From Druceiella hillmani (taxonomy: Eukaryota; Arthropoda; Insecta; Lepidoptera; Hepialidae): a stretch of 64,000 nt of DNA. The stretch is taken from NCBI GenBank assembly GCA_039881145.1, contig JAYKKI010000060.1, forward strand, positions 8,828,501 to 8,892,500. Reading direction: 5' to 3'. Under the pieces are notes generated by a model. That model was not told the origin of the DNA. It saw only the letters and a program-made list of their open reading frames with translations, and ran no database searches. Shown in pieces: positions 34,201 to 46,399 of the stretch. A program made the position numbers and the translations under genes. Each line of letters starts with the position of its first letter. The stretch's first letter is position 1.

Positions 34201-37200
34201 TAATAATTTTTTCGCCCTTGTTTTTTTCTTCTTTTTATTATTAAAGTCCAATGGTTTTATACATTATCTAATTATATAATAACATATATAATAAAGGCAG
34301 TGTTTTCAATATTCAATAGTTTTGTTTTATCCGCAAGGTTTAATTGCTTTTAAGTTGGCGTCGCAATGCCTTCATCGAATACATAATCTTAGAGCATTAT
34401 TCAGGAATAATTTAAATACATGATGATTTTTTACTAAATTTCTGATTTTAACTAATTTTAAAAAAATTATTGAGAAGCATTTTATGTGGCTATCAGAAAA
34501 ATTCAGGCTTCAAAATTTCTCGAAAATCCGTAAAAAACTGTTAACAATTTTAACAGCATTACCATTTAAGAAATACAAATCATCAATAAATGAACAACAA
34601 ATTTCCACATAAAGACTTTCATTTAAATTGTTCAGTTTATTTAGTTTTACAACCCATTTCTGAGTGTTACTGATTTATTTTATATTGTCAATGATAACAC
34701 ATATGTTTTGTGACATATATATTTCATAAAAACTTCATTACGCTTTTAGTTTTTTAGCACCTTAAAGGGACAAAAGAACTGAATCCTCATAAGACCACTC
34801 ACATATCGTTCTTCAACAGAAATTTTACATTCGTCATGAGATGAAATATACTAATCAGAATGTATATCAGTAGTTAACACTCGATTGTTAAATATCCTTA
34901 ATAGTATAAACGGCATATTTTCTATCGTTTGCCATATTTAAAGTTTCTACGTCAAACGGTGTTTGAATATTGTTTGTGGACATTTTTAGCAATATCATTT
35001 AACTGTATTACCTAAAATTCTTATATAAATAGTTCTGGAATTACTATAAGTGACTGTAAAAAAATAATCCAGAACATTATTTCCCCAGTTTAAAATTTCC
35101 ATATAATAGTTTAGATATGTATTATTGAAATGTACGTGGGTTATAATTACTTTTTATCACTAAACCAAAATTTTATGTTTCGACGTCAGATGGTAATATT
35201 TCCTACGTAGCTGAGAAAATACTTTATGGCATATGAGTAAATAATAGTAAAATTTGAATTCAATTATTTCAATGTTCAAACCATATCAGATGGAGGTTCA
35301 TTGCAAATACCCGTCGTTAGATACATTATAACAATATACAAATATTCATTTTGTTCATGTTCCATTCGGAGCTCGGAGAGTCAAGTTCCAAATGAAAAGT
35401 ATCACTGTTCCGGAACATTTCAATGACCCATACTCAAATGTTCGCATCACAATAGATACACCTCTACTTGTGGTTGTAATTTATTTCCATATTTTCAAAG
35501 TATTCCTCTATAGATATTTAAAGAAATTATATTAAAAGGATCAAGAAATCAAAATCAGTCAATCCAAAATTAAATTGGACAAAACCTTATTTGCCCCCAA
35601 AGAATTTTCATGTAATACTTTATCATTACTAGGTTAAATCAAACCTAAATACACCAGGCCTGCATCCAAAATCTATCTAACAATAATCATAGTATTTGAT
35701 ATGATGTAATTTTTCATCTATTGTATATAGGCCCTAGATGTCAATAGAAGGATAAGAGTAGAGGGCATATATTCCAAATTATAAATTAATCACATGCAAA
35801 TATAAATATCTCAGTGCTTTAATTTACGGGCATATGAGTGTTCTTATAAAAATTAGCTTTTTCAGATACGGAACCCTAAATTAGCATCACTACTAGTTTA
35901 CCTTAAGTTTACTAGAAAATTATAGCAATGGTTTCAAATCTCATACTTTTTATAAAATCAAAAATATTTTTATATCTGTCAAAGATAGAGTAGGTGACAT
36001 GCTTAAATAATTTAAAAACAACATTAATATTTGTAAATAATTTGAACGTAAATACTGTATGCCCATTTTAAGAGAAATACTGTGCATCTTTATATATTTA
36101 TACGTACCTAAGTTTAAAAGAAAGTCTCGTAGCGCGAGTTCTATTTAAATTTAACAGTACTTCTAATCAGCAGTACTTACTCGTATGTATTCGGAGATTT
36201 CGTGAATTTTTGCTCTAATTCTATTTATTCTGCTCCATTATCAAAATTAAATTGGGTCACCGCCGACCTTCATTGTGGGTAACGAAAATGTATTACATGC
36301 AAGTCATTAAGTTCCGTTTACGACATAACCGTAACTATTACTCTTCACGAGACCGATCATCATATAGCTATGATATGTAATTTAATGTATGCAATTTGTT
36401 CCGCTAGGCACAGTTACGTTTTATGACAATGCGTTTGACATTACTGAAAGGATTCTTGTATTTTGTGTCTTTGAATAATTGTGTCGTTTAGAATACTTTA
36501 AAAATTTTAAAGAAATTTATTTCAAAATTTCTCACTGAAAATGTTATGGGTAGCATCATTGCATGGAGTAGGTACTCCATTTCATGATTAAAATTTATAT
36601 AAGAAGCTGTTATTTTAAGAGAGTTCTTGAAAAAGTAAACGTCAGTTACTTCCCGGTTGCTGACAATACTTGAAAAAAAATTCGCTTTCACATCACTTTA
36701 TTTTATGTAAGCATGAATATTGAAAGCAAAATTTATTTATATTTTGGTCATAGAATATTTGTGGAATTGACATAACTTTCAAACTAATTTGAATGGGAAA
36801 ATTGCATTATTATTATTAGAAAATTGGACGAAAATTTATGTAGTTAATAAAAGTTTTGAAATTAAACTTTCAAAAACTTTTTAATATCGTAGTTTACTTG
36901 AGAAAATTGGTTGGACATATTTTAACCGAAATTTAATTTAACGGAGGCTAGCTTTCCATGACGAGAATGATTAAAAATTCGTGAAGAAGTTCTGTGATTT
37001 TTCAAAATATTTTGCAATCTCAGATCGACATCTTTGTTGGGCATATTATATTTTATAATCAGATTTTTTGTATCAGCCGTAAAAAAATATAGACATAATA
37101 AATTTAATTAGATACTGTTGTTAACATTACTGTAACTGTAAATTAAAAATAGGCAATAACTATACATGTAATAAATTCTTTGAGATCTATTAGTTTTTTT

Positions 37201-37915
37201 TTATTGATAGAACATTTTACGTTATTACGTAATAATTTTAAGAAACTTCGAATTTGGATACTAAAAGAGTTGTACATTCTAAAAAGATTTTGGATACTAG
37301 AGTTTTAAGCACTCTACTTAATTGTCACAAAATCAGAGTGAGTAAAAATATATGTAGTAAATATACCTTTGCTTCGCTTTTCCGCGAATTTTTAAATTTT
37401 TTAAGACTAAAATAAAACTAAAATACACTTTAATGTAAATGCTGAAATTAAAGAAAGTTAAGAAAAATGCAATATTGATTAATTGTCTTTAATATTGTTC
37501 ATCGAGAAGTTAAATACAACGCATAGCTATTTTTCATATTTATTAAATAAATCGAATCACTTTTAAGTACAAGTGTTTAAATTTTATTTATTTTGAAATT
37601 ACAATCTAATTTAACAAAACCACAAAGTTTGAAAATACATATTTGAGTCATTAACGTTAATTGCTATGAATTAACTGAAGTTTGGGATTAAACAAAGATA
37701 TTTATTAAAATTAACTGATTCAATAGAGTTTTAAATAAAGGATGATAATATTATTAAATTTATAAATAATGCCTAACAAACATTTTCAACGACAGATCTG
37801 GTCTTTTCCTGTTTAGAACTATTTCTAATATTATTAAAAAGACTACAGGATGTTAAAAAGATTACACTCGCTATGTAAGTCTAATTCAAAAGAACATATA
37901 TGACCCAATTTTGAT
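31291..37915. other. AT-rich DNA, one hairpin and one unassigned open frame
   Basis: The longest non-repeat plus-strand frame is 33469-33861 (130 codons, beginning ATT), containing KSSLGKDQFHLTLIEWMASQ and a hydrophobic stretch (residues about 75-100). Its first 75 codons are less AT-biased than the flanks, but I recognise no family. No other genes or arrays seen. Confidence 0.4.
32623..32660. repeat. Perfect hairpin, 16-bp arms, 6-nt loop
   Basis: GTATCTTTATAATTCG (32623-32638) and its exact reverse complement (32645-32660). Confidence 0.85.
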
Positions 37916-38720
37916 ACGATTACATGAATATACTCACGTACGTCTCATTTAAAGTACAGCTCACTTTTATAACTAAGTCATCATCTGCTTAATTACTTTA
38001 TTATAGTTAAATGACTGTATATAACCTGGTCTACAATACATATATAAAGTGTATTGGTTGCAATGGACAAAGAAAATACTTATTGTCTCTAAATCAAAAA
38101 TGTCGAATTTTTTTCGAATTTATTGAATTAAAAACACGAGTCTTTCTGGAACTAAAAAACGAAATATTGATTATTTGTTCTCACTTTCCACACGATTACA
38201 TGAACATACTCACGTACGACTCATCTAAAGTATGGCACATTTTATTACTAAGTCATCATGTGCTTAATTACTTCATTATGGTATATTTAAACTAGCCTAC
38301 AATACGAGTACATGTAAAAATGTATTGGTTGCTGTGGAGAAAGAAAATACTTATTGTCTCTAATTCAAAAATATCTAAGTTTCTCCGAATTTATTGAATT
38401 AAAAATACGAGTCTTTCTCCTCCTTCCTATTATTTGTCCTCATTTTCCATACGATTACATGAATATAATCGTATGGAAAATGAGGACAATTGGACTCACG
38501 TACGACTCATTTGAAGCACAGCATACTTTTATAACTAAGTCATCATGTGCTTAATTACTTTATTTTAGTTAAATGTATTGTAATTAAACTGGTCTACGAA
38601 ACATGTATAAAGTGTATTGGTTGCTGTGGATAAAGTGTATGGGAAAAAAATACGTATTGTCTCTAAATAAAAAAAACGAATTTACTTCGAATTTTTTGAA
38701 TTAAAAACGAGTTTGTCTAC
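37916..38720. repeat. Degenerate tandem array, about 270-290-bp unit, three copies
   Basis: Landmarks recur in order: CGATTACATGAATATACTCA, CTCACGTACG.CTCAT, ACTAAGTCATCATGTGCTTA, AAAGTGTATTGGTTGC, TATTGTCTCTAAAT and GAATTTATTGAATTAAAAAC. Copies begin near 37916, 38192 and 38450. Open frames at 38011-38295 and 38354-38554 are parallel segments of the repeat, not genes. Confidence 0.82.
38436..38487. repeat. Perfect hairpin, 22-bp arms, 8-nt loop
   Basis: Arms 38436-38457 and 38466-38487 are exact reverse complements (GTCCTCATTTTCCATACGAT and two further bases). It occurs only at the start of the third unit of the array, so it arose after that unit did. Confidence 0.88.
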
Positions 38721-40769
38721 GGATATTCGTCTCTCTCTCTCACTCGGGACTTGCCGTGTTGTCTCTATCTCGTGGTGTCGACGCTGTTTGTAAGCATTAA
38801 AAACACACAATTGTTTTCTAATTAACCATGACTTATTTAATATTTTGAACTTATTCCTATGGAATTTTACACATTAGTAGTTTTTTTTTATATTACGACT
38901 GTCATTTTTGTACTTCTGGAAAATGCATAAAGAATACTGGCTATTTTTTTCGATAAAATTCTTTATTGATACAGGACAACTAGCAATGGTTGGCCTTAAG
39001 CAATTAACGGTAAGATTCATGTGTATGTACATTATACCTGAGAATAAATTGTAGTAGCATTTTTTGTGCGCTTAACGTATGGGCAGGATCTATCGAATAT
39101 TATTAGTATTTTTGGTTTCTTAATTGGATTTATGCATAGATTGAGCAATTTTCATATCTTTTTATGATTATTTCGAATTCCTATTAAAATATACTAAGTA
39201 AATATTAAAGAGTCACATTGATGTACGTTTACAAGAGTTCCCATAAAGGGATAGAAATTTTAGGAATATTTAATATCAGATGAAGAAAATGACGGTTCCG
39301 ATTCTTTTGGGGATAGGTTTTTTTTAAAATTAATTAAACAATTTTATACATTTTATGTTTGTTGTGTTCAAATTAAACTCTTCCATCTGACCATTTGAAT
39401 TGTTCCGCATTTACATATTTCAAATATTAGATAAATTTTTTCCAATATTTGAAATGTCTGAATATTTAATTAAGAAAAGAAAATAATTTTTCTTAAATTA
39501 TGGAAAGCACTAATCCTTGACACATGAGTGTCGAGTCCTGATAATAAATAAATATTATTTTCAAGTTGTCAACTTATTTATTATCAATTTATCGAAAGCA
39601 TAGTAAAATAATAAACTAGAAATGAAAATTTAGCAATATTATTCATTAACAATATTTAATAATAAAATAATAAAAAGTGAGCAATTCAGCACTATCGGAA
39701 GCCATGGCTAACTACGCGTTAGCTACTAAAAGCCTACGTTACACATCTTATGCTTATTACCTATAATTTATAACGTTTAAGATCATTACTCGCATGAATG
39801 CATAAATGTAGAAAGTTCTCTTATAGATAAGTGGCATCAAAGTGCTATTATGAGCTATGGTCGCATGTTTCTTCAATAATATGTCCTTATATTTTTAGTA
39901 TCGAGTGTTTATTAAGTTGAGAGGATGTTGCTACCATTATTTTGCAGTATTTTTATGCTATCTCTCAGTGACTTGGACAATTTTAATGTTTCGTTGCCGT
40001 TCGTTTGCCAGAGAAAGTATATTTTTATAGATGTGATTTTACGCAAAATGAAAGCTCTTAAAATATAGGTTTCTAAAAAGTTGGCAACAAATTGTAAACC
40101 ATTTCATTGTTTTAATTAAATAAGGTTTAATTTAATTATGAAATGGTTTACCAGGTAACGTGATACTAATAAATTTTGATCGATATCAACGTTTTTCATT
40201 CATAATTTTGTTACTAAAATATCTATAAGTGCGATGCTGAGTGCGACGGGAGACCATCGCACTCAAATAAGCGACAGATATTGTCGAAGTACGTTTGAAC
40301 TTTAATAACTAAGAATAAGCAAAAAATGGATACAATATCATCTTGGCCTCATTTAAAACAGGAAGGACAAAAGTTTGTGCCAATCTTTGCAAGTTTGAGC
40401 AAATCGAATAAGACTTTGTATTAAAAGAAATGTAAGTTGCAAATGAATTAATTGATTCAAAGCAGCTATTCCCTTTGAAAGTTGCGAAGAACATTATTTA
40501 GTGAAAGATTTTAAAACTATAAAGATTCAGATTTTTCATGTTTTATGTAGAAAACCAAAAAAAACATGTTTAATAATTAAAAAATATGATCCCTAGAGTA
40601 CTTAATATATTTAAATATATGTTTCTCACATTCTAGACGATTTTAAATGTTTCTGTCAATTCCAGTAACTTTAGAATTTCAATCAAAAACAATAAAAATG
40701 TATGATCAACCGCTGGAATTTTTTATCATTTGATTAAAATATTTTAATTAAACTTCTAATCAATTTAAA
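38721..40769. other. AT-rich DNA, no gene recognised
   Basis: A CT-rich microsatellite (TCTCTCTCTCTCACTC, about 38731-38745) and a weak inverted repeat at about 40095-40165 (GTAAACCATTTCA against TGAAATGGTTTAC) are present. Confidence 0.45.
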
Positions 40770-40923
40770 AAATAAAATTTTAAAAACGCATATGTTGGGC
40801 TCACTTGTTCAGACTTCAGTTTTAAGAAGTTTAATAAAAAAATATTTTAATTAAACTTCTTAAAACTGAAGTATGAACAGGTGAGCCCAACTTCTCCGTT
40901 TTTAAATTTTATTTTTTTTAATA
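40770..40923. repeat. Long inverted repeat, about 64-bp arms
   Basis: The best-matching arms are 40794-40833 and 40852-40891 (40 bases, two mismatches, 18-base loop). Weaker complementarity extends outward to about 40770 and 40923. A direct repeat AATATTTTAATTAAACTTCT also occurs at 40739-40758 and 40841-40860. Confidence 0.85.
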
Positions 40924-43253
40924 CAACTGCTCGTACGTCGAGTTTATCTCCCAATATTCCCCCGTCTGTTCCGTTAAGCTATAGCAGTTTTGGCATTATA
41001 TTTAAACGACCTGTAATAAACTTTATCTTTGCACGCTTCACGCATAATAGTATACAATTAATGCATTAAACACAGTTTTAGTTACCAGACGCACTAATTT
41101 ATAAGTTTAAAAAACGTCTAAAATATTTGAGTATATACGGAGGTAGAAAGCGAGAGAGATTTAGAACAATATACATATAAAGAGTGTTTATGGCTACGCT
41201 TTAGTTACCACACAAGTTCACGGTCTTAATTTCTCATCAGAATAAGTGAAAACAAAAGTTGTTTATCCATCTCAATTGTGATAAATGAATTTTGTTTTCT
41301 GTTACGTTAAGGTTTCGTAAAAAATTAAATTCAATTTAAAGTTTTACCGTAATAAGAAGTCATTTATTATCTAAAGTTATTTAATAAAATTCTTGTGTCT
41401 CAGTCCTATTTTTTCATAATTTTGAGAAAGAGAGTAGAATACACGATACGTTATCGATGTCAAGAAATTTTAGACTTTCTCTCTATCTGTACGTCTCTTT
41501 ATTACAATGAGATAAAAAAGATCTGGTTTGATTTTAACAAAATTGATAGATTCTGGAAATGATCTGCACTAAGTTTCACGTTGGTCAAAGATTTTAATAC
41601 TATAAATCTTCCGATTTCTAATTTTAAGCAGAAAATCAAAAAATGTTCAATACTTGAGAATGGTATACTTATTTTATTTCATTAAACGTTTGTGAAATTG
41701 TACATGTATTTAATTTTTCAATGTTCCCTTAATTTAAGCAACTTTAGAATTTAAAAAATGATTGTTGCAAAATTTGTCCGCAATTCGAGCAACTTTATAA
41801 TTTCGACAATGATTGTGGAAGATGTTGCAGTGTTTGGAAGGTTGTGGATTAATCACCTGTTTTATTCGAATCGCATCGAGAAGTACTAACTAACAATCTT
41901 TAAATAATGTTACACAGTGAATTAATTGATGAGTAATGAAATGTGTATGTCTGAGGAAATAAATGTTTTAAGTATTTTAGAGCAAGATACATATATACCT
42001 AAATATGAACATAATTAAAATATTAAGATTATTTCCTACGTTTTGGTGTAATCCATATGATCTCTTAAAAATCTATAGACAAAAATTATTAACATATTTT
42101 TGGCTATAGATATTTAAGGATAATTAATATTATTTTTCTTTCAAAATTTTAAGATAAAAATATAAGTATTCTTAACTTATTAAAAATGTAACAAAAGTTT
42201 TTGGCTATTAAAATTTCAGTACTTTAAAGCCATTCCCACGCAATACTTGTATTTTATTCTGTAGGCATTGCCATATGTATATTACCTGTTACTTAGTCGC
42301 GTAAAAATTAATATATGACCAAATATAACAACCCTTAGTTGGTATTTTGCAAAGAAAGGTGATATTGGACGATTATCTTTTATAGTAAACTACACGATAC
42401 ACTATTTAACCATTTCTCCTTCATCGGTGAGTATTGGCACGTATATTGAATAAATTTTAACATTTGAATATAAAATTGTTAGTAATTCTAAATACCGTTT
42501 TCAGTTTTAGGTAGAAGAATTATAAAATTCATGTATAATTTAAGCATATAAATTATTCCGGCTAATTTCTTGTCGGTTATCTTTTTTTTTAATTTTCGGC
42601 TCCTAGAATATAGATACATTAGTTATTTTTGCAATTCAGGGTATTCGTAGTATTGTGCATCCGAATCACATTTAAAATTGTTTGATCTTCTCTTTTTATG
42701 TTCTTTTTTATTTCATGTCTCATCCTTGTGCAGAAACATTTAAAATACCAGAATTTTTATAATTCTTACATTGGTAATCCTAGATACATTTCTATTAAGC
42801 TAGATCTTAATTAATTTAGTCGTGCTGGTTTTAGATATTTGCATTCTCTTAGATTACATTTCTTTATGATAAAAGTCTAATATGCCATTTGGGTCTCAAA
42901 ATTGCGACAGAGTACATTGATCTTTTTAATGAAGGCCTTTCCGTTAATATGCCACTACATGGGTCGTAATAATGAAATAAGATTTTGATACTAGTAACGA
43001 CACTTTTTATAATATATTCGAAATTTTAATCCAGAGTTCCAAAAACTGTTTGCAATAGTAAATATGACTTTATTATTAGCGAGTAAAAATGTATGATAAT
43101 TTGCAACCGGATTTATAGTCATTTTTGATATATTTATTTAGTTGCGAACGGCATTGTCTTAGAATTAACTGAAGTATTGACTAATTCTGCTACTCTGGTC
43201 TTTTTTAAATCATTTCTCAATGCAATTTTCTCAAATTTGTTTAAATTTTGTAC
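40924..43253. other. AT-rich DNA, no gene recognised
   Basis: No coding sequence, RNA gene or array identified. Confidence 0.5.
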
Positions 43254-43375
43254 GGTAGTTGCTTTGACAGATTTCCTCGAGTCAATTCAATGTTTTCTTT
43301 TCCCTTTTTAACTGTAGTTAAAAAGGGAAAAGAAAACATTGAATTGACTCGAGGAAATCTGTCAAAGCAACTACC
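43254..43375. repeat. Perfect palindrome, 60-bp arms, 2-nt spacer
   Basis: Arm 43254-43313 (begins GGTAGTTGCTTTGACAGATT) and arm 43316-43375 are exact reverse complements over all 60 bases, with GT between them. It contains no terminal signature or coding sequence I recognise, and no second copy in the window was noticed. Confidence 0.95.
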
Positions 43376-45630
43376 ATTAAATTATTGTCGTTTGTAGCCG
43401 GTGAAGAAAAAATCTGTTCGTAAATATTTGTCATAGAAAGAGATTCTTCTTAAACCTTTTTAAATAGTTTTTTAGCTTCTTTTTTCTTTTATCAAAGATT
43501 TAATTTATTTCTCGTATTTAGGTTTCTTGATCATAAAAAGTCTCTAATTATTGATTGTAATACGAAAAGTAATTTAAAATCTCGGGATTTTTCCTATTTA
43601 GTCTACATGTAATAATAAAGAAAATTCATCTTTTTTGCTATGGACGTACCAATTAACAAAACATTAAGTATCCATTCTACTATATTATAGGGGATGGGAA
43701 CCGATTCATATCCAAGAAATACCTTTATATATCCAAAAAATATAATTCCCTGTTTAAGTTGAAACTATGAAAATCCTGTTTGATGGCTTATTGCCTGATG
43801 GCTTATTGCCACTTATAATATATTTTCCTAAATTGAATTGAATTTTATTTCTAGTTATTTTATGTCATAAATTTTTGATATATTATAAAACTCAGGCACA
43901 TAAAGTATAGAAAAATATTTATTACCTCAATGTGCAGAGTTGCAATATTAGCTGTGATGTCACATAAATGCACGGATTGCATCTTTTTAACGAAAACTGT
44001 AGGTACATATTTATTTTTACTGGAATACTTTCGTTATTACTTTAGTTACATTAAACTTTTTTTTTTTCATTTAACCCTTTCATATCCACATATTCTATAG
44101 TCTAAATAATGAAATAAGGGAAATCTCAAAAAATATAAGTAATTATACATGCTTAGCTGTTACTATATTAGTATGTACACATGCTTTAACAAATTACATG
44201 ACCTACATTCCAAGTCAAATTAAAACCTTGCCTGTCGACCATCATTATAAATTTACTAAAGCGTTAGAGTAAATCCCTTGATATACGCGAGATTTTAGTA
44301 GGCACTAGTTATGGCGGCTATTAATTAAGATATTAAACTTGAAAATTAAATTTAATGACCATAATAATAAAAAAATATAATTAAAATTTTAATGTGATTA
44401 CATGTAACTTTAATGAGGTGTTTAGTAACGTAGTTTTATACGGTTTCGTATGAAATATTTACAAGTTCATGCAATGCAAATTTTCCCTTGGGCACGGGCC
44501 TGTTCAACGAGATGAATTTCGTTTTAGGTAAGATTTTTCTGATTTCTGACGCTTGGGCAAATGGATATTTTTAGGCTAAATAATTCATTGCTCAAGAATT
44601 GCACATTTCTCTAATGTTTTTTAGTAAAACATAATTCAATAATTCCATTATATAAATTTATAAAAAAAAGGCTCGAAACGAAATGTGACGTTTCTTTCTT
44701 ATTTTAACTTGAATTATAATAATTTGAAAAATCACCCATTTCTACGAAATTATCTTAAATAATTAACTAAAGACGGTAGATTTTTTAATACATATATTTA
44801 TTTGTTATTTTAATGTTTTAAAAAATATTATACTATTTTAGTTTTTAGGTTTTAAAGACTTCAAAATATCCAAAGTAAACGGCGCGGATTTAGGGAGAGA
44901 TATAAGAAACTTACAAAATTAAATATTTAATTCATTGTAATTTCATATTTTCAAAAATAATTCACATATTAACAATTTATTTTGAAGACATTACTTTTAT
45001 GAAAAAGCAAAATAAATTTAAACATTTTAATATTACCAGAGAAATTTAATTTAGCTCACACTTTGAGAATTTATGCTTTCCATATGTTTGTATTTGTTAA
45101 CTAATTATATCCATTCCCTATATTTTATACTAATCATATTTCAATATTAAAAATTAATATGTTGAACTAACTGCCGTTAAAAATACTACAATTAAAATTA
45201 GTGAAGGCATTATTGGACTCTTTAAATATTATTTTCATAGTTTTTTTCTCATTCGTTAAATTTAATTTTTACGTAAAATTGATACTATTTGACTAATCTG
45301 TTTGAATTAAAGTTTGTAAGTAATACTTTCAAAAACAGTTATAAATAAAAGTACAAAAACCGTTCAATAAGTAAACATATTAATGAATCCTATCAAAGAA
45401 AACTGAATCATTAATCGAAATAAGGATATTTTTACTGATTTAAATCTAATAAAAACACAGGAAGTGAACTTTACGTAAAAGTAACGGAAACAATTGTTTC
45501 TATTTTTTTAGTGTTTTGATGCACAAATGATAATCTTTTCACTGTCAATTATGAAGATCCATCGATAAATTATTGAGGATTACCGGTTGTCTGAATGACA
45601 AAAAATTGTAACTATATGTGACAAAAAGAA
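43376..45630. other. AT-rich DNA, no gene recognised
   Basis: Low-complexity AT-rich sequence; a tandem doublet of TGATGGCTTATTGCC at about 43783-43811. Confidence 0.5.
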
Positions 45631-45631
45631 A

Positions 45632-46290
45632 TATCGACGTCGGTGGATAAAATTGCAAATGGCTCTTGGTTCCTCTAGTCATACAAATTGTGACCTCTCT
45701 ACGTCATAAAATAAATTTCGACGTCTAGGTCAATGGATAAAATTGCTAGCAGCTCTCGGTTGCTCTTGTGGTAAACAATTTTAATTTCATTTACGTCTTA
45801 AAAGAAATGTCGAGCTCTATGTCGGTGGATAAAATTGCAAGTGGCTTTTGGTTCCTCTAGTCATAAAAACTGTGACTTCTCTCTATATCATAAAATAAAT
45901 TTTGACGTCTAGGTCAATGGATAAAATTGCTAGTAGCTCTCGGTTGCTCTTGTGGTAAACAATTTTAATTTCATTTACGTCTTAAAAGAAATGTCGAGCT
46001 CTATGTCGGTGGATAAAATTGCAAGTGGCTTTTGGTTCCTCTAGTCATAAAAACTGTGACTTCTCTCTATATCATAAAATAAATTTTGACGTCTAGGTCA
46101 ATGGATAAAATTGCTAGTAGCTCTCGGTTGCTCTTGTGGTAAACAATTTTAATTTCATTTACGTCTTAAAAGAAATATCGATGTTTTTGTCTATGAATAA
46201 AATTGCTAAAGTGGCTTTCCGTTGCTCTGATAGTGAGAAATATAACTTAACTCTACATCGTAAAAGAAATATCGATATCTATATTGATGG
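45632..46290. repeat. Satellite-like array, 184-bp higher-order unit made of two 92-bp halves
   Basis: The half-unit landmark ATGTCGA.....GGATAAAATTGC recurs about every 92 bases (near 45632, 45717, 45806, 45900, 45990, 46084, 46176, 46268). Alternate halves match best: CGAGCTCTATGTCGGTGGAT is at 45811 and 45995, and GACGTCTAGGTCAATGGATA recurs at 184-base steps. The outer copies are more diverged than the centre, a normal sign of unequal exchange. Confidence 0.9.
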
Positions 46291-46303
46291 ATAAATTGGA
46301 AGT

Positions 46304-46399
46304 ATTCTTATAAAATATAAAATTGGGATAAGTGTTACCACCTCTTATTTTAATTTTATATTCTTATAAAATATAAAATTAAAATAAGAGATGGTAACA
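46304..46399. repeat. Hairpin, 30-bp arms, with adjoining 21-bp direct repeat
   Basis: Arms 46333-46362 and 46370-46399 match with one mismatch (TGTTACCACCTC against the inverse of GAGATGGTAACA). The 21-mer beginning ATTCTTATAAAATATAAAAT occurs at 46304-46324 and again at 46360-46380, across the loop. Confidence 0.87.
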
